A DNA stretch of 64,000 nucleotides from JAXHMB01 sp034521755 (lineage in GTDB: Bacteria > Bacteroidota > Rhodothermia > Balneolales > Balneolaceae), in NCBI GenBank assembly GCA_034521755.1, contig JAXHMB010000003.1, positions 62,001-126,000 on the forward strand, written 5' to 3'. Of this stretch, positions 9,403 to 18,504 are shown in pieces; the stretch's first letter is position 1, and every line of letters starts with the position of its first letter. A model generated the notes under the pieces. That model was not told the origin of the DNA and made no database searches. It was given only the letters and a program-made list of their open reading frames with translations. The position numbers were made by a program, and so were the translations under genes.

Positions 9403-10698
9403 CTATTCCAGTCCTATCCGTTTAAAGATATGGTCAACATTCTGTGTATGATGATCCAAATTGAATGCCTCTTCAATATCTTCAGCAGATAAATTCTGTT
9501 GCACAGTTTCATCAGCTTCTACCAGATCGCGGAACATTGTTTTCTCTTCCCAGGCCTGCATTGCCAGCGGCTGCACGGTATCATAGGCTTTTTCTCGGGA
9601 CATGCCCTTGTCGATCAGCATATGCAGCACACGCTGTGAGAAAGTAAGTCCAAAGGTCTTGTAAATATTGTCTTTCATGTTGTCATCAAAAACCGTGAGC
9701 TTTTCAACAACACCGGCAAAGCGATTGAGCATATAATCCAGCAAAATCGTAGCATCGGGCAGGATGATACGCTCAACAGACGAATGCGAAATATCGCGTT
9801 CGTGCCAGAGCGGAATATTTTCGTAGGCCGACATCATATAGCCCCGCAGCACCCTCGAACAACCGGAAATATTTTCAGAACTTACCGGGTTGCGCTTATG
9901 CGGCATCGAGGAAGATCCCTTCTGCCCTTTTCGGAAAAACTCTTCAGCTTCGCGCACTTCACTGCGCTGCAGGTGACGAATTTCTACCGCCATCTTTTCC
10001 ATGGTTGAGCCAATAAGCGCCAAAGTTGACATATAATGAGCATGACGGTCGCGCTGCAGGGTTTGCGTAGATATAGGGGCGGGCTGCAGCCTCAGCTTCT
10101 CACAAACATATTTTTCCACTTCAGGAGGTATGTTGGCAAAAGTACCCACTGAGCCACTCATTTTGCCGAATTCTACATCTTTAGCCGCTTTTTCAAAACG
10201 CTCCTGGTTTCGCTTCATCTCCGCATACCAGAGCGCGCATTTGAGCCCAAACGTTGTTGGCTCGGCGTGCACGCCGTGTGTGCGTCCCATCATCACCGTG
10301 TATTTATGCTCGGTGGCTTTGTCAGCAAGAACGCCAATAATATGTTCAAGGTCTTTCTGAATGATCTCATTGGCCTGTTTCAGACGATAGCCGTTGGCCG
10401 TATCCACCACATCCGTGGAGGTGAGTCCGTAATGTATCCATTTCTTTTCTTCGCCCAGTGATTCGGAAACCGACCGGGTAAAAGCTACCACATCGTGACG
10501 GGTTTCTTTTTCAATTTCTTTTATACGGTCTACATCAAAAGAGGCTTTTTCGTAAAGGGTGTCTACATCTTCTTCAGGAATTTTACCAAGCTTACTCCAT
10601 GCCCAACATGCCGCCAGCTCAACTTCGAGCCAAGCCTGAAATTGGTTTTCCAGTGACCAGATATCAGCCATCTCCTTGCGCGAATATCGCTCAATCAT
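9403..10698 (-). CDS. purB: Adenylosuccinate lyase
   Basis: A cytosolic enzyme of purine synthesis that splits SAICAR and adenylosuccinate, releasing fumarate. It is 431 residues long, normal for the short bacterial form. The family signature GSSSMPHKRNPVSSEN (about 262-277) includes the flexible catalytic loop. TSTDVVDTANGYRLKQA (about 93-109) and GRTHGVHAEPTTFG (about 137-150) carry the other active-site conserved segments. The start at 10698 (MIERYSRKEMADIWS) matches the family N terminus. Single gene, with a 16-bp palindrome upstream that separates it from the M48 protease gene. Confidence 0.97.
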   Translation of the reverse strand: MIERYSRKEMADIWSLENQFQAWLEVELAACWAWSKLGKIPEEDVDTLYEKASFDVDRIKEIEKETRHDVVAFTRSVSESLGEEKKWIHYGLTSTDVVDTANGYRLKQANEIIQKDLEHIIGVLADKATEHKYTVMMGRTHGVHAEPTTFGLKCALWYAEMKRNQERFEKAAKDVEFGKMSGSVGTFANIPPEVEKYVCEKLRLQPAPISTQTLQRDRHAHYMSTLALIGSTMEKMAVEIRHLQRSEVREAEEFFRKGQKGSSSMPHKRNPVSSENISGCSRVLRGYMMSAYENIPLWHERDISHSSVERIILPDATILLDYMLNRFAGVVEKLTVFDDNMKDNIYKTFGLTFSQRVLHMLIDKGMSREKAYDTVQPLAMQAWEEKTMFRDLVEADETVQQNLSAEDIEEAFNLDHHTQNVDHIFKRIGLE

Positions 10699-10756
10699 TT
10701 CTAAAATTTTTCAGGGTTGAAATTAAGCCCAAAGATAGGAGAAATATTGGTAAAGT

Positions 10757-10812
10757 AATAAGTGATGAGTGATGGAGTATTCTTACAATTTACTTGTCAC
10801 TCATCACTTATT
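10757..10812. terminator. Long perfect hairpin between M48 protease and purB
   Basis: Perfect 16-bp arms AATAAGTGATGAGTGA (10757-10772) and TCACTCATCACTTATT (10797-10812), with a 24-base loop. It sits 5 bp past the stop of the minus-strand M48 gene and 58 bp before the purB start. It may terminate the M48 transcript, but the AT-rich stem, long loop and poor U-tract make a decayed repeat equally possible. Confidence 0.5.
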
Positions 10813-10816
10813 AACT

Positions 10817-12319
10817 CTATTTTCTGGGAATCTTAATCCACTGCCCTTCCTCAATGGTATCACCAAGGTTAACCTGATTTAAAATAGCCAGATCTTTATC
10901 CGTTATATCAATGGGAAAGTCCTCATAATTATCGGGAAGAAATGATTGAAAGGAGCCTGATCTGTCAGCCCTAACCACTTGCAACCTAACAGGTTGAATA
11001 CTTAATACCGATTGATCTTTCAGATCCCGGAAACCTTGCGCGATCTCTTCAAAATGTGGTTGATACGTGGCAAACTGCTCTAAGGTAGTATAGGTGATAA
11101 ACCTATAAATGGTACCATCATAAACAACCGAATAGAGATAGAATTTGATCTGTTGCCCATTCTGGGTCTGTCCTGTCGCGGTAGCTTCATAGCCCTCTAA
11201 ATTATTGTATGAGGTTGCAGCACCTTCACCGGGTGTTATCCCCTCCTGACTCAAAAACTCTTCTACTGAAGCCTGCGGACTTTCTGATTTTGAATCCAGC
11301 CGCATAATGGCAATGGCGTCCTGATCGGCATTGATAACAGCAACAAGCGAGCGCTGGTTGATGACATTCCAGTTCTGAGGGTAGGGAAATTGAAAGGCAA
11401 GCTCGGGATGAAGGAAGCTGCCATCCCGGGTAAATCCTTCCCGCGGGTTGTTGCCATAAATAATATTATCAATATGACCCATAAACTCGTCCGTATCTTG
11501 TATAGTCTGCTCGTATCCTTTTGCTCTCCACTCTTCGGCCAGCCGCGGTATTCTTTTTGAGCGCTCGGCAGGATCGGGGTGCGTAGATTGCCAGTCCGGG
11601 ATACTTTGCCCCGACTGTTTGGACATTCGCTCGAGGGTCACAAAAAATTCTGAGCCCTCTGCCGCTTCATAATTTTTCATGGCCGAGTATTCCACTCCGA
11701 GGGCATCCGATTCCCGCTCATCATCACGGCTGTAGCTTAAAAAGAGGAACTGAGCAGCCTGACTACCCAAATTGAGAATACTTCCGCCGGGGATACCCAA
11801 AAACTCTTCTCCTACAACAGCTCCGCCTATCACCGCCAGCTGACCTACCTGCTGCTCAAAAGCACGCTGGGAGGCGTGCCGGGCTGCAACGTGTCCAATT
11901 TCGTGTCCCAGCACCACCGCAAGCTGAGCTTCATTATCGAGGTGAGCCAGCAATCCGCGGGTTACGTACACATAGCCTCCGGGCAGTGCAAAAGCATTGA
12001 TAACCGGACTGTCCAATACCCTGAAAGTAAATTCTGTGTCCCGGTACTTCTTCGGGGTATCTTCCCTGCGCATATGACTGACCTCCAGCATCTCCTGCCC
12101 GATATTATCCACATATTGCAGCAACTCTTCATTATCATATATACCATACTGCTCCTGTATCTGCTGGTCGGCCTGCTTGCCAATTTTCAGCTCCTGTTCC
12201 CAGCTGTAGCCATAAGCTCTTTTGTTGCCGGTAACCGGACTTCGCTGCACTACACAACCGGGTACAATAAGACTGATAAAAAGTACGGGCAGGAAAAATC
12301 GAAGTAAAATGCGTTTCAT
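10817..12319 (-). CDS. M48-family metalloprotease lipoprotein (BepA/LoiP-like)
   Basis: A 500-residue periplasmic or outer-membrane zinc protease. A lipoprotein signal ends at VPGC (Cys22). The M48 zinc site HEIGH is at 139-143 inside VVLGHEIGHVAARH, with the third-ligand region DERESDALGVEYSA further on. A C-terminal stretch (NLGDTIEEGQWIKIP) resembles a LysM-like end. The longer open frame to 12511 reads through a dispersed repeat, so I place the start at ATG 12319 (MKRILLRFFLP). Such proteases act in outer-membrane protein quality control. The repeat at 12360-12509 lies in its upstream region. Confidence 0.9.
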   Translation of the reverse strand: MKRILLRFFLPVLFISLIVPGCVVQRSPVTGNKRAYGYSWEQELKIGKQADQQIQEQYGIYDNEELLQYVDNIGQEMLEVSHMRREDTPKKYRDTEFTFRVLDSPVINAFALPGGYVYVTRGLLAHLDNEAQLAVVLGHEIGHVAARHASQRAFEQQVGQLAVIGGAVVGEEFLGIPGGSILNLGSQAAQFLFLSYSRDDERESDALGVEYSAMKNYEAAEGSEFFVTLERMSKQSGQSIPDWQSTHPDPAERSKRIPRLAEEWRAKGYEQTIQDTDEFMGHIDNIIYGNNPREGFTRDGSFLHPELAFQFPYPQNWNVINQRSLVAVINADQDAIAIMRLDSKSESPQASVEEFLSQEGITPGEGAATSYNNLEGYEATATGQTQNGQQIKFYLYSVVYDGTIYRFITYTTLEQFATYQPHFEEIAQGFRDLKDQSVLSIQPVRLQVVRADRSGSFQSFLPDNYEDFPIDITDKDLAILNQVNLGDTIEEGQWIKIPRK

Positions 12320-12359
12320 AATCAAGCGCTTATCTTGGGATTTAGTTAACATCATTAAA

Positions 12360-12509
12360 GAGGGCTTTGCAAAACCCGGAAAATCGAGCCTGTCATTGCG
12401 AGCCTGAGAAGCAATCTCTCGATCAAGGTACCTAAAAGGAGATCGCCGCACTTCGTTCCCCGCTTGGGCGGGACAAGGCGCGATGACAGTTAGGTTTTGC
12501 AAGGGTCTC
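12360..12509. repeat. MITE-like repeat, copy 1 (150 bp)
   Basis: Bounded by terminal inverted repeats: GAGGGCTTTGCAAAACC on the left, and on the right a sequence whose reverse complement is GAGACCCTTGCAAAACC. The interior contains GTCATTGCGAGCC and GGCGCGATGACAG near the two ends. It matches copies at 26990-27180 (opposite orientation) and 44405-44544. It carries no gene. It lies between the M48 and DUF2779 genes. Confidence 0.8.
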
Positions 12510-12520
12510 AATAAATATAA

Positions 12521-14413
12521 TCAATTAGAAGAAGTTCCAGAATTCCTTTTCGCAAGTCCTTTCCAGTGCTGATAAATCATAACCATGGCCAGCGTATCCA
12601 GTTCGCAATAGCGTAGCAAGGTATCCTGCAGCCGGGCCTTTTCCTGATCGGTAAGCTGCCCTGAAAGTGATTTGGCATAGGCCACCATAGCTTCTGTCCC
12701 ACGCCGTACATTGGTTTCTTCATCTCTTGGCAATAAATCATAAGGATTTATTACATCACCGCTGCCATTCTTTTGCCACCAAATTTTTTGCTCAAAATTT
12801 TGGCTTTCATACGGCTTGGAATAGATCTTTTTGAGCTCCTCACTTTGTGCCATCACCGACCGCAGCACATCCTTTATACTTAACGAGTTCTGCATATGGT
12901 GATTATAGTAATAGTTCTTCACCAGCCGGCTGAGATCAGCCAGATAGGGTCCGTGCTGCTGCGTGGAGTCATGCCGGCCGATAATGTTCTCAATCCACTC
13001 AAGAAGATCCTGTCCATCATCCTGTTCTTCATTCATCAGCTCTTTGCGAATGACCTTTAACGCATAGCGTTCAAATTGTGAGTACTGCACAATGGTCCCT
13101 TCCAAGATACCGGGAATGGATTTCAGATTTCGAACGAGCTCAAAATTAGGATAGTCACCGTCCATCGGGTCAATCCACTGGTGATGCTCCCACCTGCCGT
13201 CTTCGTATAAGGTGTGGCAGGAATATTGAAATACGACCAGATGATACGGTTTTCTGTCGCTGCGGAGCGGTACGGCATAATTACCCGCTTCAAAATCGAG
13301 GAAGTGAATAGGGTATTCCCATCTTTCCAACTCTTCAAAAAGCTCAGGCCGTATCATTTCCCGCGGAATCTCTTTGTCTTTTGCTTTCATAATCTGAAGA
13401 GACTGGCGGTATTTTTCGGTGATCCTGCCGGTTGAGTTTGTAATCCTGTCGAGATCCGTCACTTCATCATCGGGAATATTTTGCTGTAAATAGATCCCCT
13501 CTTCAATCCACTCTTTTGTGCCCGGACCAATGAGATCAAAAACTTTATCAACAGAGCCTGAGGTATCACCAAAACATTCTTTAAAACCGGATCTGTCTTC
13601 TTTTTGAGCTTCTCTCATATCAAGGTTAAAAGCACAACTCTTGCACTTGTACCCCAGCTCTGTTGTAAGTTTCTCACCACTTTGGTACTGTTCATTCAGT
13701 GAATCAAATACCTTGGCAAAAGATTGCCCCTCATACCTGCTTCCCTCCTCCCACTCACTGCCGGACAAGATTCTTTGCAGCTCATCCTGCACATCCAGAA
13801 AATGCAACAGCCCCGATTCTGTACTTAACTTTCCGGCATTCTGAATATTACGCTGAAGAAGCTGGTACAAATCATCTCTGCCGGCTGAGGCATTTTTCCT
13901 CGGCAGCACTAACTCTGTACGAATATTCCACCTGGGATATAAATGCGAAATAATGTGATACTTATATGCCAAACCCAGCAGGTAGTCTTTCCACTTGGAA
14001 TAAATTTTTCCGTGATGATTAATCAGCCGGTGTCTACCCGGATTATACGCTTTGGTATGCACCTCAAAGATGGTGACACTTTCCCCTTCTTTTTTGAGCA
14101 CCGGAACTTTTGCCATGGCCTTATCAAAGATAAAGACCGGCGCAAAAAGTACTGTGTTCTCATCCTGCAGCTTGTAAGCTGTTTCTTCGGCGGCCTCTTC
14201 AATAGCGTTATTTTCAACAGACTCACCTTCTGCAAAAAGTGATTCCAGCAGTTTAAACAGCATCTTCTTATTAAACCTGAGGTGTGCTATAAATGGAAAA
14301 GGAGTCTGATTCTCAGGATAATCTTGTTTGTTATAGTACAGGCGGGTAGGACATTCCAGTCCTGTTTTAAAAAGATACTTGGTGAAATAAGCAGACGGCT
14401 TTTCCTCGGTCAT
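12521..14413 (-). CDS. DUF2779 protein: putative Cas4-like plus DnaQ-like nuclease
   Basis: A 630-residue protein with the DUF2779 domain in its C-terminal half. What I see: an N-terminal Cys21 (GLECPTRLYYN), a PD-(D/E)xK-like strand with Glu118 and Lys121 (IFEVHTKAYN), then Cys257, Cys260 and Cys280. That one-plus-three cysteine arrangement is the iron-sulfur pattern of Cas4/AddB nucleases. The C-terminal half starts with HFLDFEAGN (Asp373, Glu375) and ends with RYCELDTLAMVM (Asp606), as in DEDD 3'-5' exonucleases. The gene ends 1 base before murB's upstream neighbour frame and starts 2 bases from the murB stop. The nuclease role is inference; the family is uncharacterised. Confidence 0.78.
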   Translation of the reverse strand: MTEEKPSAYFTKYLFKTGLECPTRLYYNKQDYPENQTPFPFIAHLRFNKKMLFKLLESLFAEGESVENNAIEEAAEETAYKLQDENTVLFAPVFIFDKAMAKVPVLKKEGESVTIFEVHTKAYNPGRHRLINHHGKIYSKWKDYLLGLAYKYHIISHLYPRWNIRTELVLPRKNASAGRDDLYQLLQRNIQNAGKLSTESGLLHFLDVQDELQRILSGSEWEEGSRYEGQSFAKVFDSLNEQYQSGEKLTTELGYKCKSCAFNLDMREAQKEDRSGFKECFGDTSGSVDKVFDLIGPGTKEWIEEGIYLQQNIPDDEVTDLDRITNSTGRITEKYRQSLQIMKAKDKEIPREMIRPELFEELERWEYPIHFLDFEAGNYAVPLRSDRKPYHLVVFQYSCHTLYEDGRWEHHQWIDPMDGDYPNFELVRNLKSIPGILEGTIVQYSQFERYALKVIRKELMNEEQDDGQDLLEWIENIIGRHDSTQQHGPYLADLSRLVKNYYYNHHMQNSLSIKDVLRSVMAQSEELKKIYSKPYESQNFEQKIWWQKNGSGDVINPYDLLPRDEETNVRRGTEAMVAYAKSLSGQLTDQEKARLQDTLLRYCELDTLAMVMIYQHWKGLAKRNSGTSSN

Positions 14414-14414
14414 A

Positions 14415-15455
14415 TCAGCGAACGATATTTACCTCGGGTACCAGTGAGATGCCAAACTCTTCATCAACCGACAGCTGTATCTGCCTGGCAAGCTCCAGAA
14501 TTTCTTCACCTGTGGCTCCTCCATGATTAACAATCACCAGCGCCTGTTGCTGGTAGGTTCCCGCATTGCCCACGACCTTGCCCTTCCATCCGGCCTGTTC
14601 TATCAGCCACCCTGCCGGAACTTTCACTTCAATATCATTAAGCTCGTAACCGGGGATATTTTCATACGCCCGCTTCAACTGCTCAAACTTTTGTCGGGAG
14701 ACAATCGGGTTCTTAAAAAAGCTGCCTGCATTGCCAAGGTCTTTAGGGTTGGGAAGCTTGCTGTTTCTGATCTCGATGACAATATCGCTGATATCTTTGA
14801 TGGTCGGCTCATCAATATCCTTTTCTTCCAGCTTTTGCTGAATGGCTCCGTAAGAAGTGTTTAAGTTATGATTTTTGCTAAGTTTCAGCGTTACATTGGC
14901 AACCACATATTCACCTTTCAGCTCATTCTTAAATATGCTGTCGCGGTAACCGAATTGACAATCCGACTTTTTAAAAGTGCGGCGTTCTCCGGTTTCCAGA
15001 TGCACGGCCTGCAGCGATTCAAACACCTCTTCGAGCTCCACTCCGTAAGCTCCAATATTTTGGATAGGTGCGGCGCCTGCCGTACCGGGAATCAAAGAGA
15101 GGTTTTCAATACCGCCCCATCCGTTTTCTACACAATACAAAACGATTTCGTGCCAGTTTTCACCGGCCCCGACTTTTAGCCACACATGCTCCTCATCTTC
15201 TTTTATTACTTCTTTACCCATGATGCTTATATGAAGTATCAGTCCATCAAAATCATCAGCAAAAAGGACGTTGCTGCCGCCCCCCAATACAAAAACAGGT
15301 GCTTCGTCCCGGTCACTTTGAGTACAAAACGTTTCGAGCTGTTCTGCGGAGGTGATGGACAAAAAAGAAGAAGCTTGAGCAGAAATTTTCAGGGTATTAA
15401 AAGAGCTAAGGTCAACGTTTTTTTGAATATCCAAATCAGTGGTATTGGCAGTCAT
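14415..15455 (-). CDS. murB: UDP-N-acetylenolpyruvoylglucosamine reductase
   Basis: A cytosolic FAD enzyme that makes UDP-N-acetylmuramic acid for peptidoglycan. 346 residues. The FAD-binding segment is PVFVLGGGSNVLFADDF (about 54-70). SLIPGTAGAAPIQNIGAYG (about 120-138) is the second flavin motif. The substrate region GNAGSFFKNP (about 242-251) carries the serine proton donor, and the C terminus contains VNHGGATGEEILELA. It is the longer (type I) form. The stop lies 1 base before the DUF2779 start at 14413 and the start is 8 bases after the CNNM/CBS stop, so the three are probably cotranscribed. Confidence 0.96.
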   Translation of the reverse strand: MTANTTDLDIQKNVDLSSFNTLKISAQASSFLSITSAEQLETFCTQSDRDEAPVFVLGGGSNVLFADDFDGLILHISIMGKEVIKEDEEHVWLKVGAGENWHEIVLYCVENGWGGIENLSLIPGTAGAAPIQNIGAYGVELEEVFESLQAVHLETGERRTFKKSDCQFGYRDSIFKNELKGEYVVANVTLKLSKNHNLNTSYGAIQQKLEEKDIDEPTIKDISDIVIEIRNSKLPNPKDLGNAGSFFKNPIVSRQKFEQLKRAYENIPGYELNDIEVKVPAGWLIEQAGWKGKVVGNAGTYQQQALVIVNHGGATGEEILELARQIQLSVDEEFGISLVPEVNIVR

Positions 15456-15463
15456 GCAGATAG

Positions 15464-16864
15464 TTACTCTTCGTTCTTAGGCCGGGGTTTGTGTTGGCTT
15501 TTCGTCCCATCATTCACCTTTACTCTCAGCTTCTTAACACGGTTATTTTGCACCGAGTGGATCGTCAGCTCCAGGTTCTGGTAATAAACCCGTTCCCCTA
15601 CATTGGGAATCCGTTCGGTAAGGTGATAAACCAATCCGCCCAGTGTCTCGTACTCGTCATCACTGGAGGTCAGCTCGCATTCCAGGATATCTTCCATGTC
15701 ATCGAGATCGATCTTGGCATCAAATACGTATACGCCGTTCTTGAAGCGCGTGTAGAGCTGCTCTTCATTTTCGGCATATTCATCAGAGATATCGCCTACA
15801 ATTTCTTCCAGAATGTCATCAAGCGTGATCAGGCCTTCCGTGCCGCCGTATTCGTCTACCACAATGGCAATATGCGTCTTTTCCTGCTGAAAGTCGCGCA
15901 GCAGATCATCCAGTTTCTTGGTAGCCGGGATAAACAAAGCCTTCCGGCCAATGGTGCCCCAGTTTATAGTAGTACGTTCTATATCGGAGTTGATATAGGG
16001 CAGTACATCTTTAGAATAAATAATGCCAAGGATAGTATCCAAGTCATCCTCAATCAGAGGCATGCGCGAGAGTCCTTTTTCACGGATAATATCCAGCACT
16101 TCATCCAGCGAATTTTCTGTTGATACCGCCACAATATTGACCCGTGAAGTCATGATCTCACGTACAGAAGTGGTTCCAAACTCAATGACATTTTCGATGA
16201 TCTCCCGCTCATCCTTTTTGATAGACCCCTCCTGCTCACTCACTTCCGCCATGGTCATAATGTCTTCGGAGGTCATTTTACTGTCCGGACGCGGCAGCCG
16301 CTGCTCCAGGCTGATAGTACTCTCAGCAATAATCTTGGAAATAGGCTTTAACAATACATAAAGCACATAAATAAAGCGCGCCAGCTTACGGGTAATCTTC
16401 AGCGGGTCGTTTATGGCAATAATTTTGGGGGTAATTTCACTCAGAATCAAAATCATAAACGTCAGTACAACAACCTCTATGGTATAGATAACCACTTCAG
16501 GAAAACCGAAATAAGCAATAACAGAACCGGTCATAACCGCTGCCAGTACTGATGTTATAATATTAGCAAAGGTGTTGCCGATAAGGATGGTGGCCAAAAG
16601 CCTTCGCGGACGTTCCAGCATGCGGATGACCAGCTGGTCGGCCGAGCCTTCTGTTTCGGCTTCATCAAGTATATCCTGCTGATTGGAAAGAGAGAAAAAG
16701 GCTACTTCTGAACCGGAAAAGACAGCAGAGAATATCAGTCCCAGGATGATAAAAAGGATTTGCAGGACAAGCTCTGTCGTAGTCAACGTAGCGTCATAAA
16801 CGGCAATATCATGTGCCTGAGCAAAAAATGTAGCTATAGATTGTAAACTGCCTGGTTCGTCCAA
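15464..16864 (-). CDS. CNNM/CBS-domain membrane protein (CorC/HlyC or GldE type)
   Basis: A 466-residue inner-membrane protein. The N-terminal CNNM domain (about 25-200) has four hydrophobic segments and the motifs FSGSEVAFFS and ILILSEITPK. Two CBS domains follow (about 220-340: VREIMTSRVNIVAVS; HIAIVVDEYGGTEGLITLDD). A CorC/HlyC C-terminal domain (about 370-455) includes GGLVYHLTERIPNVGE. The family handles Mg2+ or other cations; in gliding Bacteroidota the relative is called GldE, but motility genes are not seen here. It is first in the run CNNM-murB-DUF2779. Confidence 0.9.
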   Translation of the reverse strand: MDEPGSLQSIATFFAQAHDIAVYDATLTTTELVLQILFIILGLIFSAVFSGSEVAFFSLSNQQDILDEAETEGSADQLVIRMLERPRRLLATILIGNTFANIITSVLAAVMTGSVIAYFGFPEVVIYTIEVVVLTFMILILSEITPKIIAINDPLKITRKLARFIYVLYVLLKPISKIIAESTISLEQRLPRPDSKMTSEDIMTMAEVSEQEGSIKKDEREIIENVIEFGTTSVREIMTSRVNIVAVSTENSLDEVLDIIREKGLSRMPLIEDDLDTILGIIYSKDVLPYINSDIERTTINWGTIGRKALFIPATKKLDDLLRDFQQEKTHIAIVVDEYGGTEGLITLDDILEEIVGDISDEYAENEEQLYTRFKNGVYVFDAKIDLDDMEDILECELTSSDDEYETLGGLVYHLTERIPNVGERVYYQNLELTIHSVQNNRVKKLRVKVNDGTKSQHKPRPKNEE

Positions 16865-16917
16865 TTATTTGCTATTTATATCTAACTGAGTGCGTAAACT
16901 AGGTATAGGAAATATTC

Positions 16918-16962
16918 GGTGCAAAAAAAGTAAAAGCGACAGAGCATAACCCTGCCGCTTCT
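16918..16962 (-). terminator. Terminator after ssb
   Basis: On the minus strand AGCGGCAGG and a matching CTGTCGCT (one G-T pair) form a hairpin with loop GTTATGCT, followed by a T-rich run (TTTACTTTTTTTG). It sits 34 bp past the ssb stop. Confidence 0.75.
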
Positions 16963-16995
16963 AAACTAATAAACTAACAATGACTTAAACAATAC

Positions 16996-17442
16996 CTAAA
17001 ATGGCAGGTCGTCATCAATGTCTTCAAAGTTTTCGTTAAGATCTACGCTGCTTGATACCGGCTGAGCGCTGTCGGGCTTTTTGGACACGGAATCGCTTCC
17101 GCCGCCGCTGCCCTTGCTGTCGAGCATGGTCATGGTCAGCGCCTTGATTTCTGTAGTATAGCGCTTCTGGCCTTCCTTGTCTTCCCAGCTTCGGGTCTGG
17201 ATCGGCCCTTCAATATACACCTGTGATCCTTTTTTCAGGTACTCCTGACAAATTTCTGCCAGACGTCCCCAGGCAACCACACGATGCCATTCGGTGTTTT
17301 CTTTCCATTCGCCGGAGCTGTCTTTATAACGCTCGGATGTAGCCACAGACAAATTCGCCACCGCGGTATTTGACTGCGTATAACGTACATCGGGATCCTG
17401 TCCCAAACGACCAATAATCATTGCTTTATTTAAAGAACTCAT
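16996..17442 (-). CDS. ssb: Single-stranded DNA-binding protein
   Basis: A 148-residue SSB. The OB fold occupies about 1-108 (NKAMIIGRLGQDPDVRYT, ENTEWHRVVAWGRLAEIC, KKGSQVYIEGPIQTRSW). A flexible Gly/Ser-rich linker follows, then the acidic tip EDIDDDLPF that recruits repair and replication partners. It forms tetramers on single-stranded DNA. Monocistronic, with its own terminator and about 170 bp of upstream DNA. Confidence 0.97.
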   Translation of the reverse strand: MSSLNKAMIIGRLGQDPDVRYTQSNTAVANLSVATSERYKDSSGEWKENTEWHRVVAWGRLAEICQEYLKKGSQVYIEGPIQTRSWEDKEGQKRYTTEIKALTMTMLDSKGSGGGSDSVSKKPDSAQPVSSSVDLNENFEDIDDDLPF

Positions 17443-17611
17443 AATACTTACCTCATCATTTTTTGTTTTCGTTTAAAGGTAAGACTTATTAATCAGTATT
17501 TCCTTACAGATTTTTTTTACACATGCCCTGCATAAATACATGAGTATTTATAAAAATTTATTTTTGTTCGAAAATATCTGACATCTACAAGAATTACAGT
17601 TGATTAAAGAT

Positions 17612-18418
17612 TTACAAATTCTCCAAAATACTCTTCAGCCGCTCCCATGATGCGTTGCGCGCTTTTACATTGGGGTCATCAGCAGGTGCATTGGGATCAT
17701 CGCCCCGGCGCATATATGCATGACCCGCACCTTCATAGATTTCATATTTATAAGTCTTGCCGGCCTGCTCCATCATTTTTTCTGAACCTTCTATCGTAGA
17801 ATTTACGCGCTGGTCATCGCCGCCGTAAAACCCATAAACAGGAGCTTCAATTTGCTGATAGGCTGAGAGCTCATCCGGCCCGGTGCCGTAAAAGACCATT
17901 GCGGCATCAATAGCATCCCCGGCATTCGTGACAAAACGAAAAGACTGCGAGCCGCCCCAGCAAAATCCGGCTACCGCAATATTACCATTGCCTGCTTCTA
18001 TAGACTGTGCATACTCCAGCACATTCATCAGGTCCCGGGTAACCATTTCAGGGTCCAGTGAATAGATAGCCTCTCGGGCCGCATCAGAGTTTTCAAAATC
18101 CGAGGTCTTTTCCACCCCTTCTACGGTATTGGAAATAAGGTCCGGTGCTACCGCAATATACCCGGCCGCTGCCAGCTGATCGGCAAAGCTGCGTGCCCAG
18201 TCATTCAGTCCGCGATTTTCATGAATAACGATCACTACCGTGGCATCTTCAGACTTTTCCGGATAGGCTACAAAATTATGCATGGTTCTTTCACTTGATT
18301 CCAGGGTCACCCACTCATGGTGCCTTGGTGAATTTTCCAGCTGCTGTACGGCATAGTCCTGAGCAAAAAGCGATGCCGAAAGCACTACCGTAAAAATAAA
18401 TGTCAATATCGATTTCAT
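17612..18418 (-). CDS. Secreted dienelactone hydrolase family protein
   Basis: A 268-residue alpha/beta hydrolase with a signal peptide (MKSILTFIFTVVLSASLFAQ). The dienelactone-hydrolase signature is complete: Glu67 in IHENRGLNDW, nucleophile Cys153 in AVAGFCWGGSQSF, an Asp in FYGGDDQRVN and a His in YEGAGHAYMRRG. These enzymes hydrolyse small esters or lactones; the natural substrate cannot be read from the sequence. The gene is divergent from the S9 peptidase gene, with 86 bp between the starts. Confidence 0.9.
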   Translation of the reverse strand: MKSILTFIFTVVLSASLFAQDYAVQQLENSPRHHEWVTLESSERTMHNFVAYPEKSEDATVVIVIHENRGLNDWARSFADQLAAAGYIAVAPDLISNTVEGVEKTSDFENSDAAREAIYSLDPEMVTRDLMNVLEYAQSIEAGNGNIAVAGFCWGGSQSFRFVTNAGDAIDAAMVFYGTGPDELSAYQQIEAPVYGFYGGDDQRVNSTIEGSEKMMEQAGKTYKYEIYEGAGHAYMRRGDDPNAPADDPNVKARNASWERLKSILENL

Positions 18419-18504
18419 AAAAAATTCCCGCTGTATTTATGTTTTGACGAAGCCTCTAAATTAGTATAATATCATAGCTCATAATTAACCAATCATATAA
18501 ACTT

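Noticed and set aside
12320..12511. N-terminal extension of the M48 protease (start at 12511)
   Set aside because: The extra 64 codons translate a dispersed repeat, and the real lipoprotein signal begins at 12319.
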